Part shown: positions 1-41,985 of the stretch, one piece after another | Layout: the number at the start of each line of letters is the position of its first letter | Position numbering within the stretch: position 1 is the stretch's first letter | Source: Henricia sp. BOLD:AAB3569 | Taxonomy: Eukaryota; Echinodermata; Asteroidea; Spinulosida; Echinasteridae | Length of the DNA stretch: 64,000 bases | Assembly (NCBI GenBank): GCA_037783545.1 | Contig: JBBELK010000397.1 | Coordinates: 558,001-622,000 of the forward strand | Direction: 5' to 3' | Notes under the pieces: generated by a model | What the model saw: the letters and a program-made list of their open reading frames with translations, nothing else | Database searches by the model: none | Told to the model about the DNA's origin: nothing | Position numbers and translations under genes: made by a program

Positions 1-18
1 ACGCGTGTTTATGTGCAT

Positions 19-557
19 GTATTGATGCGCACGTGTACCCGCGTGACCGGTGACACCCAAACATTCCCGGATGTTCTACGTCACGGAAAGCAATCAACAC
101 ATGTAGATTATCTATGCGCCTTTTACGAATACTTTTTCTTCAATACAACACAAAAACGATTCAGAGCAAAACAAATGCAAACAAAAAAGTTAAATTTCAT
201 TTCGTCAATATGTTCCAACTCAAAAACTCTGCGAAATAAAGCAAGAATTATTTCCTCTCACAAGAAAAGCAAACAATGTACGACATTGCTCAACTTAAAA
301 AACTGCTTAACCTTCGTATAACATAAGCCATTTAGGTTTGATCGTACGTTTTGGGATGCAGTCGTTCAATAAACCGTTTTGGTTGCAGCATACCAATGCT
401 GCCATATGTATCTCGGTATGCCTCTGGTTTCACCCAGCACAACGGTTCCAAATAGTTCACTAGACTCATATAATTAACCCTGACCCTGAACTGCGTTCGG
501 ACCAACTCGGTCGAACTTAGTTAACTAATGTCGAGGCTGTAACTTGCACATAGAGCT
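19..557. other. No recognisable gene
   Basis: I looked on the minus strand for the missing last exon (an FNRWHHEY-type ending) and did not find it here or in 726-1257 or 3535-4169. Confidence 0.45.
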
Positions 558-725
558 CTGGGGTCCAATTTCATGGAGCCGTTAAGCACATCAATTTGCT
601 TAGCACAACATTTATTTGATTTGAAAAATGGGTTACCAGCTAATTACTGTATGTCAACTTGTGTTCTTAGCAACATTAGAGGAATACCAGTCATTCTTTA
701 TTTTTACAAAGCAAATAAAGTTAGT
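558..725. mobile_element. MITE fragment, GGGGTCCAATTTCATGGAGC family
   Basis: It begins TGGGGTCCAATTTCATGG and includes AAAAATGGGTTA, as in the elements at 15044-15285 and 31016-31289. Only the left end is clear. Confidence 0.5.
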
Positions 726-1257
726 GCCGATGATCATGATGAGTGAATTTTTGAGCTCAACATAGAATCCACTGGTCCTTAGGTTATTAATTTAACTGAT
801 GAGGATATATTTTATGAAATCATTAATGTTAGAGGCAATTGCAGGAATTGTTTGAAATTAAAATGCAACGCATATGGGCGACATGAATATTCATGCTTTA
901 TGTTGTTATGTTATGTAGAATGTTTGAATGATTAGAAGTTGTTGAAGTATATGCAAATACCCATGATGCTTTATGAAAATATGCAAACAAACATGCCGAT
1001 TACAATGCTCACACCTCACAAATACAAACTTAAAAACAGTACATACATTTCAACAGAAAACAGTCATATATGTACATGCTTTGGACATCATCAACACATA
1101 GCACACATTTAGCAATCTTGGTTTAAGGTCAAGTCTAAGGTTATCATGGAATGCAATGAAATTAGACCACTTCGACCGCTTGCTAGGGCTGTGTTCAGAC
1201 AGTTTTTACAGAGACCAAAAAAAAGGTAACATTTTTGTAGTCATGTCAGCCAAGTGA

Positions 1258-1564
1258 TATGGGGTCGATTTCACAAAAGTTCAATGCACCCCAAGTCCAA
1301 TACCAGTCTCCCAAGATAAGAAGAGTGACCCTTCCGAAGACGCGTTTTAGCGCTTATTGAAATCAGCCCCTGGTCATGTATTTAAATCAAGTAATAAGTC
1401 TGGCTGGTTAGTACAAATTATCAACTAACCACTGAGACCTGAGATCGATTTCACAAAAGTTACGGGTTCAATGCATCGTAATTCCCATACCAACGTCTCA
1501 AGATAAGAAGAGTGACCCTTGGGCCTTCCTGAGACGCATCTTAGCGCTTAGTGAAATCGGCCCC
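1258..1564. mobile_element. Two adjacent short MITEs, TCGATTTCACAAA family
   Basis: Copy one is 1258-1372 and copy two about 1440-1564. Each starts with a TCGATTTCACAAAAGTT-type end and finishes GAAATC(A/G)GCCCC, its inverted counterpart. Both contain AAGATAAGAAGAGTGACCCT. They are about 180 bp apart in direct orientation. Confidence 0.65.
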
Positions 1565-1729
1565 ACTGTGATTGGCTGGTGTATTTCCGCATCTTGATTG
1601 GTTGATGAGAGGATTGTGTTGATTGGCCAAAAATGGAGACATGTTTTAATTTGCCATTAGGAGGCAGTTTCATATACTGCCGAAATTCTTAGATAGAAAT
1701 TAAAAAATTGTTGGTGCCAATCAACTAGA

Positions 1730-2143
1730 GGCCTGTCCGCATTGGACTTTTTTGGGAAAACTTACCAAGACGATGGGTACTTTTCCCATTTTAAGTCCAA
1801 TGCAAACAGCCTAGGACGTTTTCCTCTCAGTAACTTTTCCCCGAGTCCAGCGGTTACTTTTCCTGGCCAACTTCTGCCCAGGAAAATTGACCAGGGAACT
1901 TTTCCCCGAGACGAAAAGTCCAATGCGGACACAGCGAGTTGATAAAAGCGCTCTGTAAGCGTACGTCCGGACCGTGAAGGTCAAATTGCAAAGGGACACT
2001 ACTGCGCATGCTCTCCCACGGTCTTGGTAAAATTTTACTGTGTCAAAAAGTCAAAATGCGGACAGCTGTAAAATTTAGCCATTTTTCATTTTACCATCGT
2101 CTCGGTAAAACTTCCCAAAAAACAAGTCCAATGTGGACACGGG
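1730..2143. mobile_element. MITE, GGCCTGTCCGCATTGGACTT family, copy 1
   Basis: The left end (GGCCTGTCCGCATTGGACTT, then an ACGATGGG box) and right end (ACCATCGTCTCGG, then AAGTCCAATGTGGACACGGG) are inverted. Related copies are 33132-33522 and 36579-36983. Confidence 0.8.
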
Positions 2144-2149
2144 TTAGGA

Positions 2150-3226
2150 CAGATTTTTTTTGGATAAACCAAAGTTATCCGATCATATCAGGTACTACAA
2201 TCCACGAACTTGAAACAGCACGTTACTCGAGACACACATTACAGTGGTTTACCCATTGCAACTGGTGTTATAAAGGATCATACAATGTCTGAACAAGCCC
2301 TACCAGTCTCCTACTAGAATTCAATGTAACATGCTGCACTGAATGGAGAAATTGTGAGAATGGTATTTAACTCAAACAAAAGCATAATTACCTATCTTGG
2401 TGTATTTTCAATCTACCAAAAACAACAAAACCACAAAACAGTTTGGAGGAATGGATAATAAAAATAATGTGACGTGGTGGACATGCACACAGACAGACTC
2501 ATATTCAGGCCATCTTTGGGGGGAGTGGGATGGACAGTGAAAGGAGGGAGTTTAGATAGATGTCTCTATTTTAACATTTTGATGTACATTTTGGGCAATT
2601 TCACTATTCAATCTTAAGGCTGTCCAAAGAACATTCAGCCGAAGTTGTAACTAGTCATTTAGCTCAAGTCGACTTGAGTCCTTTAAAGAGCTAGAATCCC
2701 CCTTGGCGAAAAATCCAGCATTTGCACCCTTTTTCGGTAGTCGACATATCCCTCCAGCCGACTTACACCGCTGTTTATTTCAGATTGTCCGTTTTAAGTG
2801 GATAAATCGCAAGCAAAAGTGTGGTTTTCGAAAATGAAATTTTCGCGATTTCTGAAACGCTCATTAGGTATTAATGATATGCTCATGACCCTGTGACGCA
2901 ATCCTAAGAAACACGAGTAAACACGATCGGCAGTTTCATACGTTTACACGCAAAAACTCAGAAAACCGTCTCTGTTCGATGGTGTTTTTTGAAGAATTTG
3001 TCTCGTGCAAAAAGCCAGAGATGTGCCCAGATGTGTGGTTGTATGCAAAAGGCCGTCGATTTTTTGTGGAAAACAAGTTGTGATGGTGTTGTAGACACAT
3101 ACACCTCCATGATAAACAGGAAAACTTAAAGAATGTGGATACTAGCTGTTTAAACAAGTGACTTGATTCTTGTCAATTCGTTAGATTCGGAACCTCAAAT
3201 CCAGTCGCTTATAATTAAGGCATGGC
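2150..3226. other. Sequence downstream of recognised exons, no feature seen
   Basis: AT-rich, no coding similarity on either strand and no repeat termini that I can define. If the last exon is left of the window, this is intron. Confidence 0.5.
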
Positions 3227-3230
3227 TTAA

Positions 3231-3530
3231 GGGGTGTTCACACTATCGTGGAAAAATGGCTTTGCCACTGGTTTGCACAGGAGCTGATTTTCTTCCTGTG
3301 CGCGGCCTGTCGCGATGTGCAAAACGTTTTAAGCTGGGTTAAAGTTCAAATCTGTTGAACTTTGACCACGGTCCGCTGACCTTTCCAACACCCAGCCAAT
3401 GAGGTATCAGAGAAGCCCCAGGTTACGGGGGTGGAATTTTCTATTTTAGAAAGATCGGCGATTGGGAGCTCATGCAATGCGGAAAGAACAGCGTACAAGC
3501 GCGGTTTTCCGCGATAATGTGAACTCCCCT
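3231..3530. mobile_element. TTAA-flanked MITE
   Basis: The ends GGGGTGTTCACACTATCG and CGATAATGTGAACTCCCC are inverted. TTAA lies immediately outside on both sides (3227-3230 and 3531-3534). Confidence 0.75.
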
Positions 3531-4169
3531 TTAATGTCAAGAGAAATAACTTGCTTCAGTGACTGGAGGTGAGACATCAACAAAATTGAGTTGATTAACC
3601 CTTTAGTGCACAGGGCGGTCGCTAGCGACCGCTCAAAACAAAGTTCCAAGTTATGACAATATGTGACCGACTCTGGCAAAACCCGACGCTTCTCGGCATT
3701 TCCCATTACGTGATATGGGCCCACAACCTTAAAAAATGGCCTCTGGGACCAACTTGAAAATTTGGCAGAATCAACATCGGGATACATTCAAGATTTGTTT
3801 TGTTGTTTGAACTGTCTCAAAATTCCTCATATTATTGACAAAAAATGTAATAATCAACTAGTTTGTCAAACTTTAAAGACCAATAGCTCCATTTCACTTT
3901 TTCTGATCTGTCATACTTTAATTGGTCATAACTTCACCAAAAATTATCAGAATTTCCTCAAACATGTTTTAAAAGATACCTTTTTGTATGCACACTAAGC
4001 TGATACCAAAACTTAAATTTTGAATTTTCATCACAAGTGTTGGGTTTTGCTGGAGCCGGTCACAAATTGCTTCAAGCCTTGGACAAGCCAATAAAGCAGT
4101 AAGGTCAATTGAGGTCACGTCAACATTTTAACTTTTGGTTTGACAATCGTGGTTAAAATGGAACTTCTG

Positions 4170-4440
4170 GTTGTTGATATTAGCCGACCCGAGTCGTTGC
4201 CCTGTAGCCACCTAGGAGGTTCTTCAACATGGCCATGAAGTGCGAGAGAACAGGAAGACATTTTTAGAGGTGGGAGGAAAGTTTTAGAGGTGGGAGGGAA
4301 CCCCACTCACGAACGTGTGGGGAAACCCATGGAATCAAGCAGGGACTGAGAACCCAATCCACATATTGACCCGGACGGGATTTGAACCAAGGCCACAGAG
4401 ATGGAAGTCGAGGAAAGAACCGCTACGCCAACCCGATTCT
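4170..4440 (-). mobile_element. tRNA-derived SINE, family with GTGGATTGGGTTCTCAGTCC body
   Basis: On the minus strand an A-box-like TTGGCGTAGCGGTTC (4431-4417) is followed by a B box, GGTTCAAATCC (about 4389), then ATGTGGATTGGGTTCTCAGT. Copies or parts are at 29945-30075 and 37975-38140. It lies downstream of the last recognised exon. Confidence 0.7.
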
Positions 4441-4489
4441 TAAATGGAACTCCAAAAATGTTATCTTTGAGACGGGCAGACTTGCTTAC

Positions 4490-34399
<29,910 letters not shown>

Positions 34400-34687
34400 C
34401 TGCAGTGGACAATATAAAAAAGAAAGAAACTCTTTATAAGGTCTGTTTTGATTAAGTCTTCAATCCTCAACGGCTCCTTGTGGTTTACTAGCTGTACTTT
34501 GAAACTTGGATCACTTGAAGATTGGTCTACCAACATTTGGGGAGGTTTATGAGGTTTCACGAGGTTAACCTCAAACCCTTGCTTTATGCTTAACAAAGTT
34601 GTCAAGAAAACAACACAAGTTGCTGTAAGTTAGTTCCAATCCACACTGAAATGTGAAACATTAGCAATTCAAACAAACTGAGAAGGG

Positions 34688-35027
34688 TACTCTCTCAATC
34701 AAAAGAGCGACTCCCTTATAAAACCACTCGGAAACGGTGAAAATCACTCTAAAAAGAGTGAAATTCTGTAAAAAGTGTGGCAATCACTCCAAAAAGAGTT
34801 GAAAAAACCACTCGAAGAAGGAGCCTGCCATATGGAGGACAGCTCTTTTTCGAGCTGTCCTTTATATGGCTCCTTTGAGGAGTGGTTTTACCACTCTTTT
34901 TAAAGTGATTGCCACTCTTTTTACAGAATTTCACTCCTTTTAAAGTGATTTTCAGTTTCCGAGTGGTTTTATAAGGGAGTCACTCTTTCAAAGAGTGAGT
35001 TTTTCACTCTTTTGGATTTAGAGAGTA
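34688..35027. mobile_element. Long foldback MITE rich in CACTCTTTTT boxes
   Basis: TACTCTCTCAATCAAAAGAG is inverted at the right end. GACTCCCTTATAAAACCACT, AATCACTCCAAAAAGAGT and GGACAGCTCTTTTTCGAGCT pair across the centre near 34845. Confidence 0.85.
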
Positions 35028-36578
35028 TTTCGTTAATCTCATTACTTGTTTACTTTAGAAGTACTTTTCCTTCTATGATAGCATTTTATTTTTTCCCATT
35101 TCTAGCAAATGTGGAAAATACCTTTTGACATTTCAAAATACTGTGAGACCATGAAAAACAGAAACAAGCATTGATAATACAATGAAGGTATAATAATGTA
35201 ACATATACCAATAACAGAATTTTGAGCACATAAAAACAACTGACAACACAGAACACAGACACAAGACAAGCAAATAACTAAACTTACCTTTGATCAGAAA
35301 AGTAACAGTGACCAAAAACTATGTCCTGTAACAACAAATACTCTAAGAGACCAGATGCCAATAAAAAGGGCACAGTGAAAACAGACACCGCAGATAAAAA
35401 TTCCCCTAACGACTTGTAATTGGTGGTATCAAGTTAGGTAAGATACACTGCCGCTCATTAAACCAAGGAACGCCCAGGGCAACTTGGGGAATGTTTCTCA
35501 GCCTCTGCGAGTCTAGTCTAAGAATGAGATACTTGAAGGATGGAGAGAAATAGAAGCTTAGTCTTGGGGCCACTTGGGGTAAGAGAAGATGGGTCCAAAA
35601 TGCCTGAAGGGGTGTTAAGGGTTAGGTACAAGGACAACTCAGTTGAAGGTCTTCTTACTGCTGTTTGGTTTTGGGTTTATCCTCAAAAACAAACATATCT
35701 GGAGGTGGTTTTTGCCTCTGCTAGGTGATTTGGGACTCTCATTGTTGACTTATGTAACCAACACCATCTGTGTGAGGATAGAGGTCATGGGGGACCAGTG
35801 CTTCTTACCTGTTTTGGGAGAGCAGTGGAATACCGGGAGAGGTGACGTAAGTGTGGTGTAGAATGCACTCTGTGAGTATGGCTGACCTATGAGGCTCTGT
35901 ATTTACCTGTTTGCTTAGGCTAATCATAGCCTACTGCCCCTGCCTAGTGCTGGCGCCAGCCCCACGCTGTGCGTCTAGCGTAGAGTTTCCCAAAATGTCA
36001 GCGGCATGGCCTACGGCAGTCCAGCAAACCAGCACGACGTCCCAACACGACCCGGACCCACTCTCTGTCACGTTCAATTTGGGCCAATCTAATTTTGAGA
36101 GATGCCGATGTGGAAAGTGATCTTGGCGGTGCGTCAGAGGGGCGCGCGGATGTGACACCGGAGGGGGCCTGACATTTTTTTATTTTCTTGCTCGTTCTTT
36201 GTGGTTTGTTGTTCGCGTTGTGCAACGAGATGCGGTGTTGCGCTTTTGATGGCGGCTTAGTTACGATCACCCTGCGTCGTGCCATGATTGGTTTTGATTG
36301 AAATGGCTGCCTGCACTGCGGCTATAAGGAATGACCTGAACACAACATGTATGACCTTAATCCACCTGGGTGACATGACAAATATGATGTGAACCGGTTG
36401 CTCGGGCCATGAAAACTGAGCAGTCTAAAATGGTAACCAGTATAGTAAGTGTTGTGTAATGCAATGTGTCATAGCATATATTGGTCTTTTTTTCAGGTCT
36501 AGAACCCCTTTTGGTAATTGAGACATTTTCATAAAGATGCATTCATCTTCTCTAAGAATACAAGAAATACCTTTCTAA

Positions 36579-36983
36579 AGGCCTGTCTGCATTAGACTTT
36601 TTTGGGGAAAACTTACCAGGACGATGGGTACTTTTCCCATTTTTAATCCAGTGCAGACAGCCTAGGATGTTTTCCTCTCAGTAACTTTTCCCGAGTCTAG
36701 CGGTTACTTTTCCTGGCGAACTGCTGCCCAGGAAAATTGACTAGGTAACTTTTCCCAAGATGATAAGTCCAATGCAGACACATCGAGTCGATAAAAACGC
36801 TCTGGAAGCGTACATCCGGGCCGTGAAGGTCATACTGTGAAGGGACACTGCGCATGCTCACCCACGGTCAAGGTAAATTTTCCCGTGTCAAAAAAGTCCA
36901 AATGCGGACAGCAGTAAAATTTAGCCATTTTTCATTTTACCATCGTCTTGGTAAAACCTGCCAATGTCCAATGTGGACACGGC
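36579..36983. mobile_element. MITE, GGCCTGTCCGCATTGGACTT family, copy 3
   Basis: It starts AGGCCTGTCTGCATTAGACT and ends TCCAATGTGGACACGGC. The interior shares CTGGAAGCGTAC and GACACTGCGCATGCTC with the other two copies. Confidence 0.8.
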
Positions 36984-37617
36984 TTTTAACATTTTTGAAA
37001 TCAAATCACAATATAATTTCATTTAGATATGATTTTTAAAACAACTGGTGCTAAAATTGGGAAAACAAAAAAATCTCGCAAACCTGATACAAAACACCGT
37101 CAAAATGCTTGGAATTTTGTATCAGCATTGCCGGGTACTTCCTGGAATTTTTCCAAAAAAATGCGGAATCCAGAGATGATTTGCTGAACCCTAGTCACAA
37201 GTCAGTTCACTCTGCTGAAATATAGAATTATTTTAACAAATTCCATGTTGCTCCGAGGCAGTTTATTGTTCTGAGGTTCAAAGACGACCCAGCATGTTCC
37301 CTTCCCGCCCCCTACCGGTTTACGTGGCTCGTGGCAATGCGGTAACCTCCCCATAACCCTGGTCGCTCGGGTTCATTTTAATTACAATCCACCTGGCAAA
37401 TTGCACTGGACAAGGGTTACAGCTGTTACGGTCACGCCTTACTGGGGACGGTAATAATTAACGGATGGGTGTCTATGGAGGGGGCGGGGTCACTCATGGT
37501 GGGGGGTGGGCATGACTGATGCCTTATTTATTGGGAGTTCTTAATTAACTAAATTGATGAAAGCAATGTAGGTCTATAGGGATTTCAATACTGGACGAAT
37601 ATCAAAAACTCTGTTTG

Positions 37618-37800
37618 CTAGGATAGGGCGACAAATTTGTGTGTTAAAAAGCTATATTAGGGCGACACGCTTAATAGGGCGACAATTTGGTGTCGCCCGA
37701 ATATTTTTGAAATTAAAAACCATTTTTTTAAGGTCAAAAACAATTTTTTTTAAATCGAGAACCATTTTTATTAGGTCTAGAACCGTCTCTCTTAGGTCCC
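37618..37800. repeat. TAGGGCGAC repeat, uninterrupted copy
   Basis: AGGATAGGGCGACAAATTTG, then TTAGGGCGACACGCTTAATA and ATTTTTTTAAGGTCAAAAAC. The same sequence at 53310-53850 is split by a MITE. Confidence 0.75.
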
Positions 37801-37805
37801 TTAGG

Positions 37806-37953
37806 TCCCTTTACATCCCTTCCGAAGGATGGAGCAAGTGTGGTTGAGTGCCTTGCCCAAGGGCACAGGTACCGCAGCCGGATTCGAACCTGGAACCCCA
37901 AGTTTTAACCCATGATTGCGAGTCAATGATCCAAACCACTCGGCCACGATCCA
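37806..37953 (-). mobile_element. tRNA-Ser/Leu-like SINE
   Basis: The minus strand has GTGGCCGAGTGGTTTGGATC, a B box GGTTCGAATCCGG, then TGTGCCCTTGGGCAAGGCAC. It is close in sequence to 18299-18452. Confidence 0.78.
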
Positions 37954-37974
37954 CTATTAAGAAATCAGGTTGCT

Positions 37975-38140
37975 GAGATTAGCCGACTTATGCCGTTCCC
38001 CTAGTAGCCACTTAGGAGCTTCTTCAGCACGACCACAAAGTGCAAGAGAACATGAAGGAATGCTTAGTTTGAGAGGTGGAAGGAAAACCCCACAGAGACA
38101 TGTTGGGGAAAACCCAACATGTTGGAATCAAGCAGGAACA
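37975..38140 (-). mobile_element. tRNA-derived SINE body, same family as 4170-4440
   Basis: TTAGCCGACTTATGCCGTTC, then TAGTAGCCACTTAGGAGCTT and GAATCAAGCAGG align with 4180-4355 in the same orientation. The tRNA-like part is missing. Confidence 0.55.
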
Positions 38141-38236
38141 GGAACAGCAGCAAAAACAAAATGTGAAATGACACCGAGTTGATCACAGTAATTGAACTCT
38201 CTGGTCTGAATTTAGCTCCAATCCTCTAAATATATA

Positions 38237-38392
38237 TAGACTACTAAAGTGTGACATCAGTTGCCATGGTAATTGGGTCTAAACATTCGCTGGTAATCTG
38301 AAACGTCCATTGGAATAGCGCAGGGAAACAGTTCACTGGTTTTTAGTGTAGACCCAAAAACCATGGCAACACGTTTTCACATTAGTAGTCTA
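38237..38392. mobile_element. MITE, TAGACTACTAA ends
   Basis: TAGACTACTAAAGTGTGACA and the right end TTCACATTAGTAGTCTA are inverted for over 30 bp, reaching GCCATGG. Confidence 0.82.
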
Positions 38393-38975
38393 TTAGCACT
38401 CATGAATAATTTAATAACACCTTGGTTCAAAATCAGATTTGCACTATTGCAAGGGATTGTATTCAGAATGACTTTTACCACTTACAGTTTTAACTTAAAG
38501 TTAAATAAATGAAAATACGTCGATATTTACCCAAGTGCAAAAACCCTCAGGCTAGATAAGCAAGGTTATTGTACACAGGGAATGAAAAGCAGAAAGTCAA
38601 AAATAGAAGAATGTTGAAATTAATTTGACTTTCTAAAATAACGCCCAAGGCTATTTAGAGTTCTCTAGAAAGCTTTTGTTAGCGTCAGCGTCGAATCACT
38701 CGCAATGGTGACCCTTCTAAAGAAAGGAACAAAATCTTGATTGGTTTATAAACATTGCATGGGTATGAGAAATGTGTGTTGGTCTATTTTTGGGAACTGC
38801 CGTGGGTTGGCAGAAATAAATGTTGCCGGCTCTTGGGGCAATCTCAGTCTGGAATTGGATAATGAAACCAATCAGTTGTGTCGATCAACGAGGTTTAGTT
38901 ATCCATCGGCTCCAACTCAAGACCAGTTGGAATTTCTGCCATACTGCGCATCTGTAACCAAATCAATTTGAGAAG

Positions 38976-39012
38976 GGGGGGGGGGGGGGGGTTGGGGGGG
39001 GGTGGGGGGAGG
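38976..39012. repeat. Poly(G) tract
   Basis: G runs broken by single Ts in the long intron. Confidence 0.85.
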
Positions 39013-39545
39013 TTGGGGTATACTGGTGGCCCGGGGTTAGACACATCTATACACAAGCAAATGTCAGCAGCCTGTCCCAGCTCTGAGCCTTGTCTGATGT
39101 TACTGTTGAATTGGTGTAGGCCTACATGTATATACACGCTAAACGCACGACCCTGTCATAAGCTTTCATTATCAAGACGCAATGCCGCATTGTTTAAAAT
39201 TGACTCTGGCACGAGCAAGGTTTCTTGGAGCCGTCTTAAATAGATATGGTAGACATACATCATTAGCGACGTGATGCAATTACTGAAGCCAAGACAATAT
39301 TACTCCTTGGAAACTGGAGTAAGATAGACGAACCAATTTACGTCATTCATGGTAGCCAGAGGTTTTGTTTCCGGCTTGAAACATTTAAACTACTTTTGAC
39401 AAGTTAACAAAAATCAATGACTGTAGGTCAGTTGGTCACCCAAATATCGAGTTATCCTGTTTGCTTAGGAAAATGGAGCTTTTAAGTGTCAAAAGAGAAG
39501 ATTGGGTTTAACCAAATGTTAAATCGCTTAGGGTTTAAATAAGAC

Positions 39546-39688
39546 TTAAAGGGACAGGCTCGTCTGCAATGCGCGCGTGCCAAATTCGTGCTACGAAATA
39601 CGCAGCTCCATGCCTTTGCTACACGGAGCTGCGTATTTCGTGGCACGAATTTGGCGCACGCAATGCTGACGAGCCTGTGCATTTAAAA
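39546..39688. mobile_element. Hairpin MITE, AAGGCACAGGCTCGTC family, copy 1
   Basis: TTAAAGGGACAGGCTCGTCT pairs with the right half. The stem includes CAAATTCGTGCTACGAAATA and ACGCAGCTCC. Other copies: 41583-41724, 43107-43199 (shortened), 49303-49442 and 58454-58595. Confidence 0.88.
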
Positions 39689-39936
39689 CTGGTGTTACAT
39701 GTCATATTTGTTAGCCTAAAGCAGAGATACCAACACTGTAATTTGAAAAAGAGTAATTTGCCACGCGGCACTCGCTTTGGACACGAAATGTTACAACTTA
39801 CACCTAAGCCCTATTTAAACCCCACATTTGAAGCTATGCATTCTAGCATTATGTCACAATACTGATCGTCATTGGCTGAAACAATTGTACAAACTATGCC
39901 TAAATCGGAAATGTTGGCATCTCTGCGAAAGCAAAG

Positions 39937-40517
39937 ACTAAAGGGCTCATGACATGCTAAACAACTTTTTGCCTAATCTTTGCTTCATATGATGGATTAC
40001 TTGTTCAGCAAGACATGCTATTGTTCGTTTGAATGTAAAATCAATAAAATGTAGCCTTTTTTCAACTTTAAAGATTTCATTGCAATAAACCACAGACAGA
40101 GGGTGCTGTTTGGAGTGCATCACGTAAGGAAAACAGAAGGGAAAAGTTAAGAAAAAACATAAGACTTCAAGTTGGACTTGTGGCAAATTGTTGCAGTTTT
40201 CTCCCCCATTTTCGTCATGGCTTACAACAGGAAACATGTAGAACAAACTCAAACAGTCATGGATTACAAGAGTTCCAAGACATTTCAGAAAAAAGGGTGG
40301 AATCTTTTGTTTACAGTTGAATGTGATTTTCCTGTGTTTGCCTCTTGTGACATCATGACCTTGGTCATGAATATGCATATTTGCATTAGCATAAAACTAA
40401 AAACATTTGTTTTAACCCCCAAACAAGCTGGGATTTTTATGAATGTAACTGAGTATATGGGTTTTATAGCATATATTTCATTGGTAAAAATCCCAAATAA
40501 GGGGCCCTTTAAAGTAC
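39937..40517. mobile_element. Repeat with partial inverted copy at 44225-44440
   Basis: TTTGCCTAATCTTTGCTTCA, GCAAGACATGCT and CAGAGGGTGCTGTTTGGAGT reappear reversed at 44225-44440. The ends read TAAAGGGCTC and GGGGCCCTTTA. Confidence 0.65.
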
Positions 40518-41582
40518 ACTATACATTAAAAATATATCTCTTAAAACATCTATAAAACACATCACTGCCCAAACTTGCACTACAGACCCCAAAAGCTGCA
40601 GACATACTGTGATCTTGTCCGCTTCAATTCAGTTACATCAACTCATGTGAAACCACATTGCATGCATGAATGTACCATTTCATCCATTACTACAGTATGA
40701 CACTATGGACAGGTGGCCAAAAATTTATTACTTGACTCCGATAATAAGTTTTAATTAAGTCTACTCGGGAGACAGACTCGCTCGCCCACTTTACCGTCCT
40801 GATGAAACAGTCCCACCGCCTCAAATTTTGCCTGATTTTCGTCTAGCTCCTGATGACGCTAACTCAGAAATGTTTATTTACTGAGACGATAACATTTGGT
40901 GCCTGTCTCATCCCGGAGCGCAAGGCTGTGATATTACAAGAGATGTTTAGGTTTTAATGGAGTTGGTTGCATTCTGTGTATGTTTCCTGAAAAACATTCT
41001 CCGTAAACCACTTTGCCGATGACTCCCAGGATCTCAAGAAAGCGTAACAAAGTCAGCGGAGGTAGATTAGTAAGTTGTTGATGGAATTCTCTATTAAGAT
41101 GATCGGGATGTACTTTTTGGGGTGATGAAGAGCACCCATGTCGTAATGTAATCTTTTACAGGGGTCTAGTTTTCTTCTCTAGTTTGTTTTCTTTTTCGCA
41201 GCCTCACCACGAGTAAATTGCTTCAAGGATAATGGAAACTGTACTTTGAAAATCAGATGGTTACGACACATGGCGTAATCAACCGAAGAAAAATCAATAA
41301 CAAACAGGAGAACTAGTCAAAAGTTTGAAGAACTTGCTGAAATCTCGGCAAAAGGTAGATAAGACGGACAGTCGTGACAACTACTTCATTTTCTAAACAG
41401 CAAGCCCAACTCAACGACCAAGATGTCTTATAATGTTATAACGGCACGTAATATAAAGATTCCATCTTAAAGATGATTCTTCTAAAATGAAATACATATA
41501 TGTACTTTCAGAGTCAAATTCACACCACACTACAACCTGAAACAAAACAAATTGTCCAGAATAGTCAGAGGAGTTTCAAGGG

Positions 41583-41724
41583 TTTAAAGGCACAGGCTCG
41601 TCAATGCGCGCGTTAGGCCAAATTCGTGCCACGAAATACGCAGCACCATACCAAAGGCATGAAGCTGCGTATTGTATGGCACGAATTTGGCCTCACGCGC
41701 GCATTGACGAGCCTCTGCCTTTAA
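41583..41724. mobile_element. Hairpin MITE, AAGGCACAGGCTCGTC family, copy 2
   Basis: TTTAAAGGCACAGGCTCGTC at the left and GACGAGCCTCTGCCTTTAA at the right. The stem contains GCCAAATTCGTGCCACGAAA. Confidence 0.9.
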
Positions 41725-41857
41725 TATAAGCTACTGATAATCTTTGACACTTTGGGCAAAATTTAAAGCCATTTTATCCCTACTACTGCCAACATAAGGA
41801 AAATCTCAAAAAGTATCATCCATGACAATTTACAGCTTACAAGTGTTTGCAAAAAAG

Positions 41858-41985
41858 TGAGGTGTGGTGGTCTGGTGGATAGCACATCAAACCTCCAGGC
41901 GAGGGGGCAATGGTTCAAGTCCTGGTCACTGCAACCATGCTGTGTCAAGGCATTTTACTCCACATTGCTTAAAGCTGGGTGGAAA
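41858..41985 (+). mobile_element. tRNA-like SINE, separate family
   Basis: GTGGTCTGGTGGATAGCACA (A box), GGTTCAAGTCCTGG (B box) and an AGGCATTTTACTCCACATTG tail. Confidence 0.55.

Noticed and set aside
35290..35340. Possible upstream host-gene exon ending at a GTAAGT donor
   Set aside because: The conceptual peptide (TVTFLIK) does not resemble the PH-domain region expected before VLAYTEG.
35911..36285. Overlapping ORFs on both strands (69 and 95 codons)
   Set aside because: They have no recognisable domain or splice context, and GC-rich sequence yields long chance frames.
40172..40555. 127-codon plus-strand ORF with a 143-codon ORF opposite
   Set aside because: It lies in a dispersed repeat with an inverted copy at 44225-44440 and shows no protein similarity that I recognise.
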